Below, piece after piece: positions 1 to 9,535 of a DNA stretch of 53,227 bases. The stretch is from Rhodospirillales bacterium (GTDB lineage: Bacteria > Pseudomonadota > Alphaproteobacteria > ATCC43930 > CGMCC-115725). Under the pieces are notes generated by a model that worked only from the letters and a program-made list of their open reading frames with translations, made no database searches and was not told the DNA's origin. The stretch covers positions 1 through 53,227 of the forward strand of contig JAQGID010000250.1 of assembly GCA_028291405.1 (NCBI GenBank), in the 5' to 3' direction. The translations under genes were made by a program, and so were the position numbers. The number at the start of each line of letters is the position of its first letter. The first letter of the stretch is position 1.

Positions 1-1072
1 GCCGCATGAAGCTCGTCCGGTCGGCCTCGTTCGAGATCTTCGCGCCAAGCGTCTGATAGAGATCGCCGGCGCTTGATGCGCTGAGCGCGGCCTGCCTGAC
101 CAGCACTTTTGCGAGCGGACCGATGAATGTGGCCAGCTCCCTCTCCGCCCGATCGATTACCGTTGCATCGATCCGCGACGCGGCGATCTGCACGACCGTA
201 TGGTCATCCTCCGACCTCGCTCCGGCGGTAGCCGCGCGCTGCAGGGCCGTGACGAAGTCAGCTGCAGATGCAAAGCGATCGACCGGCGACTTTGCGAGAG
301 CGCGGCGCAGCGTTCCGTAGAGAGCGGAATGTGCCGATGCGCTTGCCGCGATCGGCGCCTGCGGGTCGCCGAACATGACCTGCGATATGATCGCGGCCTG
401 GCTGTCGCCGGCGAAGGCCGGCTTGCCGGTCAGCATCTCCCAGAACACGGCGGCAGCAGAGAATAGGTCGGCTCTGAGATCAACGGCTTCCCCGCGCGCC
501 TGCTCCGGCGCCATGTACCGCGGCGTGCCGATCACAACGCCTGCCTGTGTCGCCTGCCCGGTCCCGAGGCGGGCGATGCCGAAGTCGGTAATCTTAACCT
601 CATCGGGGCGCCGCATGAGAATATTCGGCGGCTTGATGTCGCGATGGACGATGCCGAGCCGGTGCGCATGGCCGAGTGCGTCGAGGATCTGAAGCATGAC
701 CGGGATCGCTTGCTCTGGCACTTGGCTGCCGTTCGTGCGCATCACATAGCGTAAATCTGGACCTTCGACGAACTCCATCACGATAAAGGGGGAGCCGTCA
801 TTCTCCGAAAAATCATAGACGGCAACGATGCCGCGGTGGGTGCAGCGCGCTGCCGCCTGCGCTTCGCGCATGAAACGCTCGAGATATTCGCTGCGCTCGC
901 CGGCGTCGAGCAGATCCGTCTTGATAAGCTTTACCGCGACGTCTCGGTCGAGCAAGGGATCATGCGCCTTGTAGACGACTCCCATTGCCCCGCGCCCAAG
1001 GACGGCGGCGACGCGATAGCGGCCGAAGGATTGCGGCAGGCCCGGCGGCGGACGAAGGATGCGGGCAACCAA
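1..1072 (-). CDS. Serine/threonine protein kinase (C-terminus outside window)
   Basis: Hanks-type kinase that phosphorylates Ser/Thr of unknown partners. About 357 codons are visible and the gene runs off the left edge. The glycine-rich loop GRGAMG lies near residues 26-31, the ATP-binding Lys in DVAVK at residue 48, the catalytic HRDIKPPN loop near 145, the DFG motif near 160, and GTPRYMAPEQ just after. Beyond the kinase domain comes a helical tail (sequence like ATFIGPLAKVLVRQAA) of the kind seen in proteobacterial kinases. I see no ATG before the glycine loop. A TTG at 1072-1070, preceded by GAGGGATAGAG that overlaps the end of the upstream gene, is the best start. The gene follows the haem-sensor gene by 5 nt, so the two are surely cotranscribed and perhaps work as a sensor-kinase pair. 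Family call is firm, start is uncertain. Confidence 0.9.
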   Translation of the reverse strand, partial: MVARILRPPPGLPQSFGRYRVAAVLGRGAMGVVYKAHDPLLDRDVAVKLIKTDLLDAGERSEYLERFMREAQAAARCTHRGIVAVYDFSENDGSPFIVMEFVEGPDLRYVMRTNGSQVPEQAIPVMLQILDALGHAHRLGIVHRDIKPPNILMRRPDEVKITDFGIARLGTGQATQAGVVIGTPRYMAPEQARGEAVDLRADLFSAAAVFWEMLTGKPAFAGDSQAAIISQVMFGDPQAPIAASASAHSALYGTLRRALAKSPVDRFASAADFVTALQRAATAGARSEDDHTVVQIAASRIDATVIDRAERELATFIGPLAKVLVRQAALSASSAGDLYQTLGAKISNEADRTSFMR

Positions 1073-1077
1073 GATCT

Positions 1078-1950
1078 CTATCCCTCGAGCAGCTTCATCG
1101 CGCTCTCGAGCGAGCGCCGCATCCGGGCAAACGAAGCGGTGAGCGACGAGATCTCGTCGCGTCCCGGCTTGACATATTCCTCGGCGGACATGTCACCGAG
1201 GCTCACGTCGCTCGCGATCTTTGATATCCGCACGACCGGCTTGATCACCACGAAATGGAGCAGGATGTTGAGAATGGCGAGAATGAGGATGAAGATCGCC
1301 ACCAGGATCGCCATCGCAACGACGAACGTCTGATTGGCGCTGGCGATAGGGACCGACATCGGTACCGAGACGACCTGCGCGCCGACAGTTTCGTTCATCT
1401 TCCAGCCGAACCCATTATTGTTGCCGTAAAGCCGGACCATGGACGGCGGCGCGTTGCTCGGGGAGCTGTGGCACGACAGGCAGCTCTGATCTTCGACCAT
1501 GATCGGCCGCGCCAACGTCAGGATCCGGCCATTCGGCGTGTCGCGCTCGGTAATCAACTCGATGCGTCCGGGATCGTTGCGGAAGATTTGGATTATATCC
1601 GCCTCCCAATCCGATGCACGATCGCTGAGATTGGTGGGATTAAGCGCCGCCTCCTTGTATGTGAAGTTCGGAAACTTCTTTTGGACAGCTTTAAAATTCG
1701 TCTGAGCGGCAAAGAAGGGAATGGAGATCGGCAGGAAGTTCTGGCTGCTCTCGGCAGCAATTGCTGGCCCGATCTGTTGGGCAGTGTACTCGCGGATCGC
1801 GTTTCCCGTTTCCAGCATGATACGAGCGTTCTGAACAACCTCTTGGCGGGCATCGGCGCGTGTCACCATTTGTAGAACGACGCCCGCAAGACCGAGACCG
1901 ACGATCAAAGCGGCGAGCACCGCCATGTTGAATTTTGCTCTCAAACCCAT
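1078..1950 (-). CDS. Membrane haem-sensor (Tll0287-like/DUF3365) plus HAMP protein
   Basis: A 290-aa bitopic protein. A membrane segment at about residues 9-28 is followed by a periplasmic domain of about 180 residues containing the c-type haem motif CLSCH at 157-161. A second membrane helix (209-233) and a cytoplasmic HAMP domain (about 234-285) follow, and the protein stops without an output domain. The periplasmic part resembles the Tll0287-like (DUF3365) domain, known as a haem-binding PAS-like sensor. A HAMP domain normally passes signals to an attached kinase or cyclase; here the next gene, 5 nt downstream, is a Ser/Thr kinase. Inference: a split redox or gas receptor whose output is the kinase. 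The haem is predicted only from the CxxCH motif. Confidence 0.85.
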   Translation of the reverse strand: MGLRAKFNMAVLAALIVGLGLAGVVLQMVTRADARQEVVQNARIMLETGNAIREYTAQQIGPAIAAESSQNFLPISIPFFAAQTNFKAVQKKFPNFTYKEAALNPTNLSDRASDWEADIIQIFRNDPGRIELITERDTPNGRILTLARPIMVEDQSCLSCHSSPSNAPPSMVRLYGNNNGFGWKMNETVGAQVVSVPMSVPIASANQTFVVAMAILVAIFILILAILNILLHFVVIKPVVRISKIASDVSLGDMSAEEYVKPGRDEISSLTASFARMRRSLESAMKLLEG

Positions 1951-2465
1951 GCCAATCCCCCAGACATGCCATCATTTTGCTTCGCCCGAGCTAAGTGCCA
2001 TCCGGCAATTGAGTCCCTCGCATCGCCGACGATCGGTTGGTCGATCTACCGGGCTTCGACCCGCACTGTACCCTTGCCCTTTGGAACAAACGGATGAATG
2101 CACGGGGTTGCCGCCTGTTGTGTCAAAAAAGGATCCGAAAGCTGGCCGCCGCTTCTATGTTGATGGAAGGATGCAATGGATGTCAGCTTCGGCGGATTTG
2201 CGCATCGCTGGCGTTGGCCCGTCCGGGGCTAGCAAGCCGCGAAGCGCGCCTATGGTGGGACGTAGGGGCGCCAATAGGCGCGATCGTTCCGCCGATCGTT
2301 CCGAGGCAGCCAAGTTTATCCAAAGCCCTTTTTACCAGATCCCGAACGGCCCCAATTCTTTCTACAGGATCGCAACCACGCGGGAGGGCGCACATCCCGA
2401 CCCGTCCTGCCGCATCGAGGAATTGACAACCGCGGCCCGACCTCGTGCTGGGAGGCCTCTTCGCC
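1951..2465. other. Intergenic region without a recognisable gene
   Basis: About 515 bp between the MetE-like gene and the haem-sensor gene, both leftward. Every frame is short or has unnatural composition and none matched a family I know. It should hold the promoter of the sensor-kinase pair. The only structure noticed is a short tandem repeat at 2281-2304. Confidence 0.5.
2281..2304. repeat. Two tandem copies of a 12-bp unit
   Basis: The unit CGATCGTTCCGC is followed directly by CGATCGTTCCGA (11 of 12 identical). It lies about 330 bp upstream of the haem-sensor start. It could be a binding site or a chance duplication. Confidence 0.5.
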
Positions 2466-3524
2466 TCAGACCCTAAGTTCCGCCGCCCGGACATGGGCGG
2501 CGAGCAGCGCGGGAAGCCTCGCGGGGTCGCCGCGCGCCATGCCGCATTCCGTGGAGATGCCGTCGACGCGTGTGTGGCGCCGCGCCACGGCGAGGCGGGT
2601 TGCGTCGCCTTGTGGGTCGTCATGATGAATGAGGCCCAGGTAGAGTTCGGTTCCGGCACCGAGCGCCAGCGTCTCCATGGGTAGGAAATAACCGTCATCG
2701 GTGCGCGGCTTAAGAACGGGGAGATGAAAGAACTGGATCGAGCGCTGCACGTTCTTAACGATCGCGTTGGTCATCTCGACCATGATTCCAGAGTCCTTCG
2801 GGAGGACCATGTGCTCGTCGGCCGGGCTGCCATAGCAGAGGTGATAGCCGAGTTCCATCGTCGTGGGCACGGCGTCGCCGATCTTGGTCAACACTTCGAT
2901 CGCCTCATCGCGAAAATCGATCGGACCCTTCTCGTAATAACCTTCCCAGGCGAGCACTTCCTGGCAGACGTCCCATTGGATGGCGGCACGGTTCGGGGGG
3001 ATCGCTGCGGCGATTTTCGCGACCTCGCCGATGAAATGCTGCGTCAGCGCCGGCAACAGGGCGGGCCGATCCGAGGGCACCATGTTGTTGTACGTCGGCG
3101 CGATCGGTGTCGGAATGCTGATCTGGAATCTCACCTCGGCAGGAATGACGCCCGCCTTCTGCAGCCGATCGAACACGCCCCACGAAGCGATTGCCATGTC
3201 TGCATAGCCGGTCGTGAAGTCGGCCGCGTCCGGCTTGGCACCCGGCTTGACGCGGAGGCGTGGGATCTCGCGCACGATCTTGCCGTCCCATTGCGTGAAC
3301 TTGAAGGGCGGCACATCCTTGGCCATCTCGATCGCCGGGCTCTCCGCAAGGACGTCCTGCAGGAAGCGAATCCAGCTCTTTCTGATACCGGTCTCGCCGT
3401 CCGGAAGTCGACGAAGATGACGGCCGGTGGCACTTGACAGGGTGCGAAAGACGATTTCTGCGTCCGTGAGTGGAATGCTGCCGACGAAGTGGATGATCGG
3501 ATGCCCGTTATGATCGGAGACCAT
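2466..3524 (-). CDS. MetE/UROD-like TIM-barrel protein of unknown substrate
   Basis: A 352-aa cytoplasmic protein resembling the cobalamin-independent methionine synthase/uroporphyrinogen decarboxylase superfamily, in the short stand-alone form rather than full MetE. It opens with HFVGSIPLTDAEIVF, then RRLPDGETG, and has an IQWDVCQEVLAWE strand in the middle. Zinc-ligand candidates occur in the C-terminal half (GYHLCYGSP, HHDDPQGD, STECGMARGD), but I cannot assign them with certainty. The start at 3524 is chosen over an upstream in-frame ATG at 3560 because GGGAGGAAGG sits 4-6 nt before it. The gene lies 98 nt downstream of the peptide importer genes and may be part of the same unit. Methyl transfer is the family theme; the true substrate is unknown. 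Confidence 0.75.
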   Translation of the reverse strand: MVSDHNGHPIIHFVGSIPLTDAEIVFRTLSSATGRHLRRLPDGETGIRKSWIRFLQDVLAESPAIEMAKDVPPFKFTQWDGKIVREIPRLRVKPGAKPDAADFTTGYADMAIASWGVFDRLQKAGVIPAEVRFQISIPTPIAPTYNNMVPSDRPALLPALTQHFIGEVAKIAAAIPPNRAAIQWDVCQEVLAWEGYYEKGPIDFRDEAIEVLTKIGDAVPTTMELGYHLCYGSPADEHMVLPKDSGIMVEMTNAIVKNVQRSIQFFHLPVLKPRTDDGYFLPMETLALGAGTELYLGLIHHDDPQGDATRLAVARRHTRVDGISTECGMARGDPARLPALLAAHVRAAELRV

Positions 3525-3622
3525 TGCCTTCCTCCCTCGCCGCGCCACTTTTTGCGGCATGCGGCATTGCTTGAAGTATATACCAGTCTAACGCATCGGG
3601 CGCCGGCCGCACCCACATTTCA

Positions 3623-4645
3623 TCAGCGCGCGGCCGGGTCAAAGGTTTCGGGGAGCCGGATGCATCGCGCCGAATGCCTGTCGCCGACGGCGACCGGCTC
3701 GGGGGTCGTGGTCGAGCAGGCGGCAACCGAAAATCGGCAGCGAGGCGCGAAGCTGCAGCCTTGCATCAGGACCCGCATGTCCGGCGGACTTCCGGCGATC
3801 GCCTCGATGTCCCTGCCGCGTGCCTCGGCGGTGACCGTCGAGGAGAGCATGCCGATCGTGTAGGGATGGCGCGGCTGCATCAGAACGTCGCGCGCGCTGC
3901 CCTCCTCGACGATCTGACCTGCGTACATGACGGCGACGCGGTCGGCGATCTGAGCCGCGACGCCGAGATCGTGGGTCACGAAGATCAGCCCCATGCCGAA
4001 CTCCTTCTGCAGTTTGCGAAGCAGGATCAGGACCTGGATCTGGACCGTCGCATCGAGGGCCGTTGTCGGCTCGTCGGCGAGTAGTAGGCTCGGGCGGCAT
4101 GACAGGGCCATCGCGATGAGCGCGCGCTGGCGCAGCCCGCCCGACAGCTCGTGCGGGTAAGCATGTAGGCGGCGCTCCGGCGACGGAATTCGCACCAACT
4201 GGAGGATCTCGAGTGCTCGCGCCCAGGCGGTCCGACGACCGCAGCGCTGGTGCCGCAGGATCGTCTCGGTGATCTGGCGCCCTACCGTGTAGACAGGATC
4301 GAGCGCCGTCATCGGCTCCTGGAAGACCATTGAGACGACCGAGCCGCGGATCTCGCTGAGGCGCCGCTCGTCGAGCGCGATCATGTCGTGCGCGCCGACG
4401 CGCAATTCGCCGGTGATGACGGCGCGCTTGCGCGGCAGCAGCCGCATCAGGGCCCGCATCGTCACCGACTTGCCGGAGCCCGACTCTCCGATGATGCAGA
4501 GCACCTCGCCGGGCATCAGATCGAACGAGACGCCGTTGACTGCGCGGACGGTTTCCTCACGGCTGACGAACGACACGTGCAGATCGCGCACCTGCACCAA
4601 CGGCGCTTTCGTCGCGACATCGGGGATCGCTTGCGCGAGACTCAT
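3623..4645 (-). CDS. Peptide/amide ABC importer ATP-binding protein (DppD/OppD type)
   Basis: A 340-aa ATPase of a peptide-class (Opp/Dpp) importer. Walker A GESGSGKS, the Q-loop MVFQEPMTALDP, the signature LSGGLRQRA, Walker B LLLADEPTTALD and the switch His in FVTHDLG are all present. The C-terminal extension with cysteines (QGCSFAPRCRFSVAAC) is the oligopeptide/dipeptide ATPase tail that in related proteins binds an Fe-S cluster. The start ATG at 4645 overlaps the stop of the upstream ATPase gene (ATGA), so the two are translationally coupled. An in-frame extension to 4822 exists but overlaps the previous gene and is low-complexity Arg/Pro/Ala, so it was rejected. Confidence 0.93.
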   Translation of the reverse strand: MSLAQAIPDVATKAPLVQVRDLHVSFVSREETVRAVNGVSFDLMPGEVLCIIGESGSGKSVTMRALMRLLPRKRAVITGELRVGAHDMIALDERRLSEIRGSVVSMVFQEPMTALDPVYTVGRQITETILRHQRCGRRTAWARALEILQLVRIPSPERRLHAYPHELSGGLRQRALIAMALSCRPSLLLADEPTTALDATVQIQVLILLRKLQKEFGMGLIFVTHDLGVAAQIADRVAVMYAGQIVEEGSARDVLMQPRHPYTIGMLSSTVTAEARGRDIEAIAGSPPDMRVLMQGCSFAPRCRFSVAACSTTTPEPVAVGDRHSARCIRLPETFDPAAR

Positions 4646-5757
4646 GACCCCGCTCGCGTACCGTCGGCGGCGGGCTGCGCCAGCGAAGGTGGCGCCTCGC
4701 CAGCGTGGCTGTGTCCTGAGCCGGGGTCGGCCATGTGGCAGGCGGCGAAATGCGCGGCGCTTCCATGGCCGCCGAGGAGGCCCGGCGCCTGCGCCGTGCA
4801 GAGTGGCTCGGCGAAGGGACACCGCGAGCTGAAGCGGCAGCCCGGCGGCGGATTGATCGGATTCGGCGGATCGCCGGCGAGCGGCGCCGTATCGACCCGG
4901 TGGTCCGGATCGAGGCCGAGCCGCGAGTCAAGCAGTGCTCGCGTGTAGGGATGCTTCGGCCGCGCGAAGATGGCCTCCACGTCGCCGATCTCCACGACCT
5001 GGCCGAGATACATCACGAGCACCCGGTCCGAGATGTACTGGACCACATTCAGATCGTGCGAGATGAAGATATATGTCAGGTTGAATTGGCTCTTAAGTTC
5101 GCGCAGCAGATTTAGAACCTGCGCCTCGACCGATTTGTCGAGCGCCGAGACTGCCTCGTCGAGGATCAGCGCGCGCGGGTTGAGCGCGAGAGCGCGCGCG
5201 ATGTTGACGCGCTGTTTCTGGCCGCCCGAAAGCTCGTGGGGATAGCGGGCGCCGAACAGGTCCGGCGCGAGCCCGACCCGTTGGAGCAGGTCGCGCGCCA
5301 GCTTGTGCGCCGCCGCGCCGCGCATGCCATGGACGCGCGGCCCGTAGGCGACAGACGCCTGGATCGGGAGTCGCGGATTAAGCGAGGAATCGCTGTCCTG
5401 GAAGACGATCTGCAGATTGCGCCGCAGCTCGCGCAACGACAGACCTCGCTGACCGCCCACCGGGTCGCCGTCGAAGACGATGCTGCCGCGATCGAGCGGG
5501 AGCAGGCACATGATGAGGCGTGCCAGGGTCGATTTGCCGCAGCCGGACTCGCCGACGATGCCGAGTGTCTCGCCTTTCGAGACCGAGAAGCTGACGTCGT
5601 CCACTGCTCGTGCGACGGCGACCTTGCGCGAGAGCACGCCGCCGCGGATTGGGAAATATTTTTGCAGGTGCTCGACGATGAGCATCGGCTGTGCGCTGCC
5701 GCCGCGATCGCGCGGGTCGGCCGGTGCGGTTGGGGAGAATGCGATGTCGGAGCGCAT
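4642..5757 (-). CDS. Peptide/amide ABC importer ATP-binding protein (DppF/OppF type)
   Basis: A 371-aa ATPase, the second nucleotide-binding subunit of the importer. The DppF-like N-terminus ([10 protein letters not shown]) is followed by Walker [21 protein letters not shown], the signature LSGGQKQRV, Walker [11 protein letters not shown] and switch His in ISHDLNVV. The C-terminal Cys tail ([14 protein letters not shown]) resembles that of its partner. The Walker B block has EAVSALD rather than the commoner EPTSALD, a normal DppF variation. It lies 12 nt after the permease gene. Confidence 0.93.
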   Translation of the reverse strand: MRSDIAFSPTAPADPRDRGGSAQPMLIVEHLQKYFPIRGGVLSRKVAVARAVDDVSFSVSKGETLGIVGESGCGKSTLARLIMCLLPLDRGSIVFDGDPVGGQRGLSLRELRRNLQIVFQDSDSSLNPRLPIQASVAYGPRVHGMRGAAAHKLARDLLQRVGLAPDLFGARYPHELSGGQKQRVNIARALALNPRALILDEAVSALDKSVEAQVLNLLRELKSQFNLTYIFISHDLNVVQYISDRVLVMYLGQVVEIGDVEAIFARPKHPYTRALLDSRLGLDPDHRVDTAPLAGDPPNPINPPPGCRFSSRCPFAEPLCTAQAPGLLGGHGSAAHFAACHMADPGSGHSHAGEAPPSLAQPAADGTRAGS

Positions 5758-5769
5758 GCCGCTATTCCC

Positions 5770-6696
5770 CTAGGACCTGACGTCCATCGCCTGGCGCAGC
5801 CCGTCGCTCACCAGGTTGAAGGAAAGTGAGACGATGAAGATCGCCAGGCCGGGCAGGGCGCAGATGAGCGGCTGGACGTAGATCGATTGCCGCAACGTCG
5901 AGAGCATCAGTCCCCAGTCGGCGGTCGGCGGCTCTACCCCGAGCCCGAGGAAGGAGAGACCCGCCGCCAGCAGGATCGACACGGAGATCAGGCTCGAGGC
6001 GTAGATGAGCACCGGCGCCGACACGTTGCGGAGCACATGGTAGAAGATGATCGAGGTCGCCGAGGCCCCGCTGGCTCGCGCCGCCTCGACGAAATCGCGG
6101 TCGCGGATCTGCGTCGTCGCGCCCTCCGCGACGCGGCAAAGCGGCGGAATGAACACCAGCGTCAAGGCGATCAGGCCGTTGACGACACCGCCGCCCAGAG
6201 TCCCGGAAATCGCGACAGCTAGCAGGACCGAGGGAAATGCGTAGAAAACGTCCATGGTGCGCATGATCAGCGCGTTCACCCAGCCGCCGAGATAACCCGC
6301 GACAAGCCCGAGCGAGCCGCCGATGGCGGTGGCGAGAATGACCGGCGTCAGGCCCATCATCAGCGAGCTGCGGCCGCCATAAGTCAGCCGCGACAACATG
6401 TCACGACCGAGTTCGTCGGTGCCGAGCAGGAATCCGCGATAGCCGATCGGCTTCAGGCGGTAGATCATGCTCGACTTATAGGGGTCGAACGGCGCGATCA
6501 GCGGTGCGAAGATCGCGGCGAGGGCGATGGCGGCGATCAGGGCGATGAATAACAAGGTCACATAATCGTAGCGCAGCCGTCGCGCGACACCTCGCCAGTA
6601 TCCAGCGGGCGCAGCGCGCGTACTCGTTTCCGCGGCGAGCGGCCGGCCGGCCGCGTCCAGCGTCGTCTCTGTCACGCGTCCATCCACGCTCGTCAC
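5770..6696 (-). CDS. Peptide/amide ABC importer permease (DppC/OppC type)
   Basis: A 308-aa inner-membrane permease with a long N-terminal tail, a first membrane helix ([20 protein letters not shown]), the DppC sequence [13 protein letters not shown], and the ABC-coupling EAA loop near [15 protein letters not shown]. At least six membrane segments are visible. Proposed start is a GTG at 6696 that overlaps the dppB-like stop (GTGA); other in-frame GTG codons at 6687 and 6675 are possible, the last with GGATGGA just before it. An apparent much longer open frame reaching 7848 runs out of frame through the neighbouring permease gene and is an artefact. Confidence 0.9.
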   Translation of the reverse strand: MTSVDGRVTETTLDAAGRPLAAETSTRAAPAGYWRGVARRLRYDYVTLLFIALIAAIALAAIFAPLIAPFDPYKSSMIYRLKPIGYRGFLLGTDELGRDMLSRLTYGGRSSLMMGLTPVILATAIGGSLGLVAGYLGGWVNALIMRTMDVFYAFPSVLLAVAISGTLGGGVVNGLIALTLVFIPPLCRVAEGATTQIRDRDFVEAARASGASATSIIFYHVLRNVSAPVLIYASSLISVSILLAAGLSFLGLGVEPPTADWGLMLSTLRQSIYVQPLICALPGLAIFIVSLSFNLVSDGLRQAMDVRS

Positions 6697-7649
6697 GCGC
6701 GCTTGATGCGGGGATCGACCGCGGTCTGCAGCAAGTCGACGGCGAGATTGATGCCGACGAAGCACAGCGCGAGAACCAGCATGGCGCCCTGCAGCATCGG
6801 GATGTCTCGCGTCAGGATCGACTTGCTCAGCAGCAAGCCGGTGCCGGGCCAGGTGAAGATCGTCTCCGTCAGGATCGAGCCGCCGACCAGATAGCCGAAT
6901 TGCAGGCCCATCACGGCGAGCATCTGCGGCAGGGCATTGCGCACCGCGTGGCGCAGCACCGCGCCGCGGCGCAGGCCCTTGGCCCTCAGCGTCTGGATAA
7001 ACTCCTGCGACAGCACTTCGGCCACTGCCGATCGCGTGGTGCGCATGATGATTCCAAGCGGAACGCAGGCGGTCGTCACGACCGGCAGGATGACGTATCT
7101 GAACTGCGCCCAGCGGGTGATGTCGAAGCTGTCCGATCCGTTCGGGCCCATGCCGGCGACCGGCAGCGCGCCGAGCTTGACGGCGAAGACGATGATGAGA
7201 ACGATTCCGAGCCAATAGTTGGGAATGCTGACGCCGAACACGGAAATCGCCGTGGCGAGGCGATCGGGGGGACGGCCGATCGTGAAAGCCGCCAGAGTGC
7301 CGAGCGCGAGCGCCAGGGGATAGGCGACGAGCACCGCGCCGATCGACAGCACGAGCGTGTGGGAGAGGGCGCGCAGGACTTCGCGTAAGACTGGCTGGTT
7401 GGTCTGGATCGAGGTCCCGAGATCGCCAGTCACCGCGCGGCCGAGCCATTTCGCGTATTGCACCGGGATCGGCTTGTCGAAGCCGTAGACTTTCTTCAGG
7501 TAGGCGACGTCGGCTTGGGTAGCATCCGGCGGCAGCAGCGTCTGCACCGGATCGCCGGGGGCGAGATAGACAAGGCAAAAGCAGATCACCGTCACGCCGA
7601 GCGCGATGGGAATGGCAAGAAGAACCCGTCTGGCGGCGTAGTACCACAT
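6693..7649 (-). CDS. Peptide/amide ABC importer permease (DppB/OppB type)
   Basis: A 318-aa inner-membrane permease. It starts WYYAARRVLLAIPIALGV, as DppB proteins do, and contains APGDP, a TGDLGTS segment, and the coupling helix with LRAKGLRRGAVLRHAVRNA. About six membrane segments are visible. Alternative starts at 7664 and 7721 would only add a poorly conserved polar leader; 7649 best fits the family. It is the first gene of the leftward importer operon, divergent from the solute-binding protein gene. Confidence 0.9.
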   Translation of the reverse strand: MWYYAARRVLLAIPIALGVTVICFCLVYLAPGDPVQTLLPPDATQADVAYLKKVYGFDKPIPVQYAKWLGRAVTGDLGTSIQTNQPVLREVLRALSHTLVLSIGAVLVAYPLALALGTLAAFTIGRPPDRLATAISVFGVSIPNYWLGIVLIIVFAVKLGALPVAGMGPNGSDSFDITRWAQFRYVILPVVTTACVPLGIIMRTTRSAVAEVLSQEFIQTLRAKGLRRGAVLRHAVRNALPQMLAVMGLQFGYLVGGSILTETIFTWPGTGLLLSKSILTRDIPMLQGAMLVLALCFVGINLAVDLLQTAVDPRIKRA

Positions 7650-7917
7650 GACATCCGCGTCCATCCTGGCGTCGGCTGCGGGATACCAAGCAATCTCGGT
7701 GCCAAGATTGTGGCGACGCAACGTCGCGTCGCGCCGCCGTCGCGCGGTGATCTCGCCGAGCGCTGCACAAGATTTGGCGTGCGCGGCCTATCAACGCGCC
7801 ACCTTGAGCTCTGCGCTCGACGGCGCCACCGAGCGCGGAGCTAGGCACACGAATTGCATTCGTGTCTCCACAGGAGAGCGGGCGATCGGCGCCCCGCTCT
7901 TTCGGAGGTATCGACCC
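7650..7917. promoter_or_regulatory. Divergent promoter region of the peptide/amide importer
   Basis: 268 bp separate the first permease gene (leftward) from the solute-binding protein gene (rightward). Both transcripts should start here. I could not pick convincing -35/-10 boxes by eye. The ribosome site TTCGGAGGT lies 8 nt before the solute-binding protein ATG. Confidence 0.5.
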
Positions 7918-9510
7918 ATGTTCGATCGCTGCAGGGCTTGTCTATCGACGATCGCGGCGTTCGCGCTTCTCGCCGCCGCCGCGGGACCGGGCAGCGCACA
8001 TGCGGAGTCGGTCTTGCGCATAGCCATGACCGCCGGCGACATCCCCGATTGGGCCGGTCAGCCTGACCAGGGTTTCGAGGGCTATCGTTTCGTCGGCTTC
8101 AATCTGTATGACGGGCTGGTCAATTGGGACCTATCTTCCAGCGACAAGGAAGTCGACATCAAGCCGGGGCTCGCGACGAAATGGTATCCTGATCCGAGCG
8201 ACCCCAAGAAATGGATCTTCGAGCTGCGCCGCGGGGTCAAATACCACGATGGCTGCGACTGGAACGCCGATTCGGCGGTCTGGAACATCAAGCGCCTGAC
8301 CGACGACAAGAGCCCAGCCTTCAGTCCGCTCAACTTTGCGCGTGCGCGCGCCCGCACGAACAACTTCGACCAGGTCGGGAAGATCGATGACTTCACGATC
8401 TCGATCAGCACTAAAACGGCGGAGTCGCTCTTCCCTTATAACATGGTGTTCGTGCTGATGATGTCGAACTGCGCGCTCGAGAATGCGGGTAACGACTATA
8501 AAGTATACGCGACCGCGCCGGCGGGCACGGGGCCTTACAAATTCGACAAGGTCGTGTTGCACGAGCGTCTCGAGCTGGTGCGGAATGCGGCATACTGGGA
8601 TCAGAGCCGGATACCCAAGCAGGACCGCGTCGTCCTGCTGCCGATGCCGGAAGCCTCGACGCGCGTCGCGGCGCTGCTCTCCGGCCAAGTCGACATGGTC
8701 GAGGCGCCGCCGCCCGATGCCTTGCCGCAGCTCAAGTCAGCCGGCACGACGATCGTGACGAATGCCTATCCTCACACCTGGCCATATCTGTTGAATTTCC
8801 ACCGCGGCCCCTTCCAGGATCTGCGCGTCCGGCAGGCCGCGAACTACGCGATCGATCGCAAGGAGGTGGTGGAGATGCTGGGCGGTGTCGCGGTGCCGAG
8901 CTACGGCACCTATGTTCCGAGTCAGCGCTACTACGGTCATCCGGTCGAGCCGCAGACCGATCCGGCCAAGGCGACGGCGCTGCTTAAGGAGGCCGGGTGC
9001 TATCCCTGTAATCTCACGGTGGCGATCTCGCCGTCGGGCTCCGGCCAGATGCAGCCGCTGCCGATGAACGAACTCGTCAAGGAGCAGCTCGAGAGCGTCG
9101 GCTTCAAGGTCAAGTTCGAGACCGTCGACTGGAACACGTTGCTGGACATTTACATCCGCGGCGCGGTGAAGTACCCACAATACGACGCGATCAATTTCAG
9201 CAGCGGCGCCAGCGACCCGCTCAATTTTCTCAAGGTCTACATGAAAATCTACGCTGCGCCGCTCGGCCCGAATTGGGGCGGCTACGAAAACCCCGAGGTG
9301 GACGCGCTGGCGCAGCAGGTGCTAAGCAGCTTCGACGACGAGGAGCGCGTCAAGCTCATCACCAGGATCCATGAGATCACGGTGAAAGACTCCGCCCGCG
9401 TCTTCATCGTGAGCGACCTCAATCCCCGCGCGCTGTCGCCGAAGCTCTCCGGCTTTGTCCAGGCGCAAAGCTGGTTCCAAGACATCACCCCTATCATCGT
9501 GCATCCGTGA
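7918..9510 (+). CDS. ABC importer periplasmic solute-binding protein (family 5, peptide type)
   Basis: A 530-aa exported binding protein that delivers peptides or peptide-like amides to the divergently encoded permease. A signal peptide covers about residues 1-29 (hydrophobic core AAFALLAAAAGP, cleavage near SAHA-ES). The SBP family 5 hallmarks are PKKWIFELRRGVKYHDG, GTGPYKF, and LRVRQAANYAIDRKEVV. GGAGG precedes the chosen ATG; an in-frame extension back to 7648 crosses the divergent gene and was rejected. The asparaginase-family gene follows after 25 nt, suggesting that the imported compound carries an amide bond or is asparagine-like. Confidence 0.92.
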   Translation: MFDRCRACLSTIAAFALLAAAAGPGSAHAESVLRIAMTAGDIPDWAGQPDQGFEGYRFVGFNLYDGLVNWDLSSSDKEVDIKPGLATKWYPDPSDPKKWIFELRRGVKYHDGCDWNADSAVWNIKRLTDDKSPAFSPLNFARARARTNNFDQVGKIDDFTISISTKTAESLFPYNMVFVLMMSNCALENAGNDYKVYATAPAGTGPYKFDKVVLHERLELVRNAAYWDQSRIPKQDRVVLLPMPEASTRVAALLSGQVDMVEAPPPDALPQLKSAGTTIVTNAYPHTWPYLLNFHRGPFQDLRVRQAANYAIDRKEVVEMLGGVAVPSYGTYVPSQRYYGHPVEPQTDPAKATALLKEAGCYPCNLTVAISPSGSGQMQPLPMNELVKEQLESVGFKVKFETVDWNTLLDIYIRGAVKYPQYDAINFSSGASDPLNFLKVYMKIYAAPLGPNWGGYENPEVDALAQQVLSSFDDEERVKLITRIHEITVKDSARVFIVSDLNPRALSPKLSGFVQAQSWFQDITPIIVHP

Positions 9511-9535
9511 CGCGACAGAAGAGAAAAGCTCCATC

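Noticed and set aside
2281-2304. Start of a CRISPR-like array
   Set aside because: Only two adjacent 12-bp copies with no spacers.
2183-2698. 171-codon minus-strand frame overlapping the MetE-like gene end
   Set aside because: It reads the MetE-like 3' end out of frame and then intergenic DNA; no recognisable domain.
5770-7848. A single 692-codon open frame on the minus strand
   Set aside because: Only its 3' part encodes the DppC-like permease; the rest is the DppB-like gene read out of frame, Arg/His-rich and without membrane helices.
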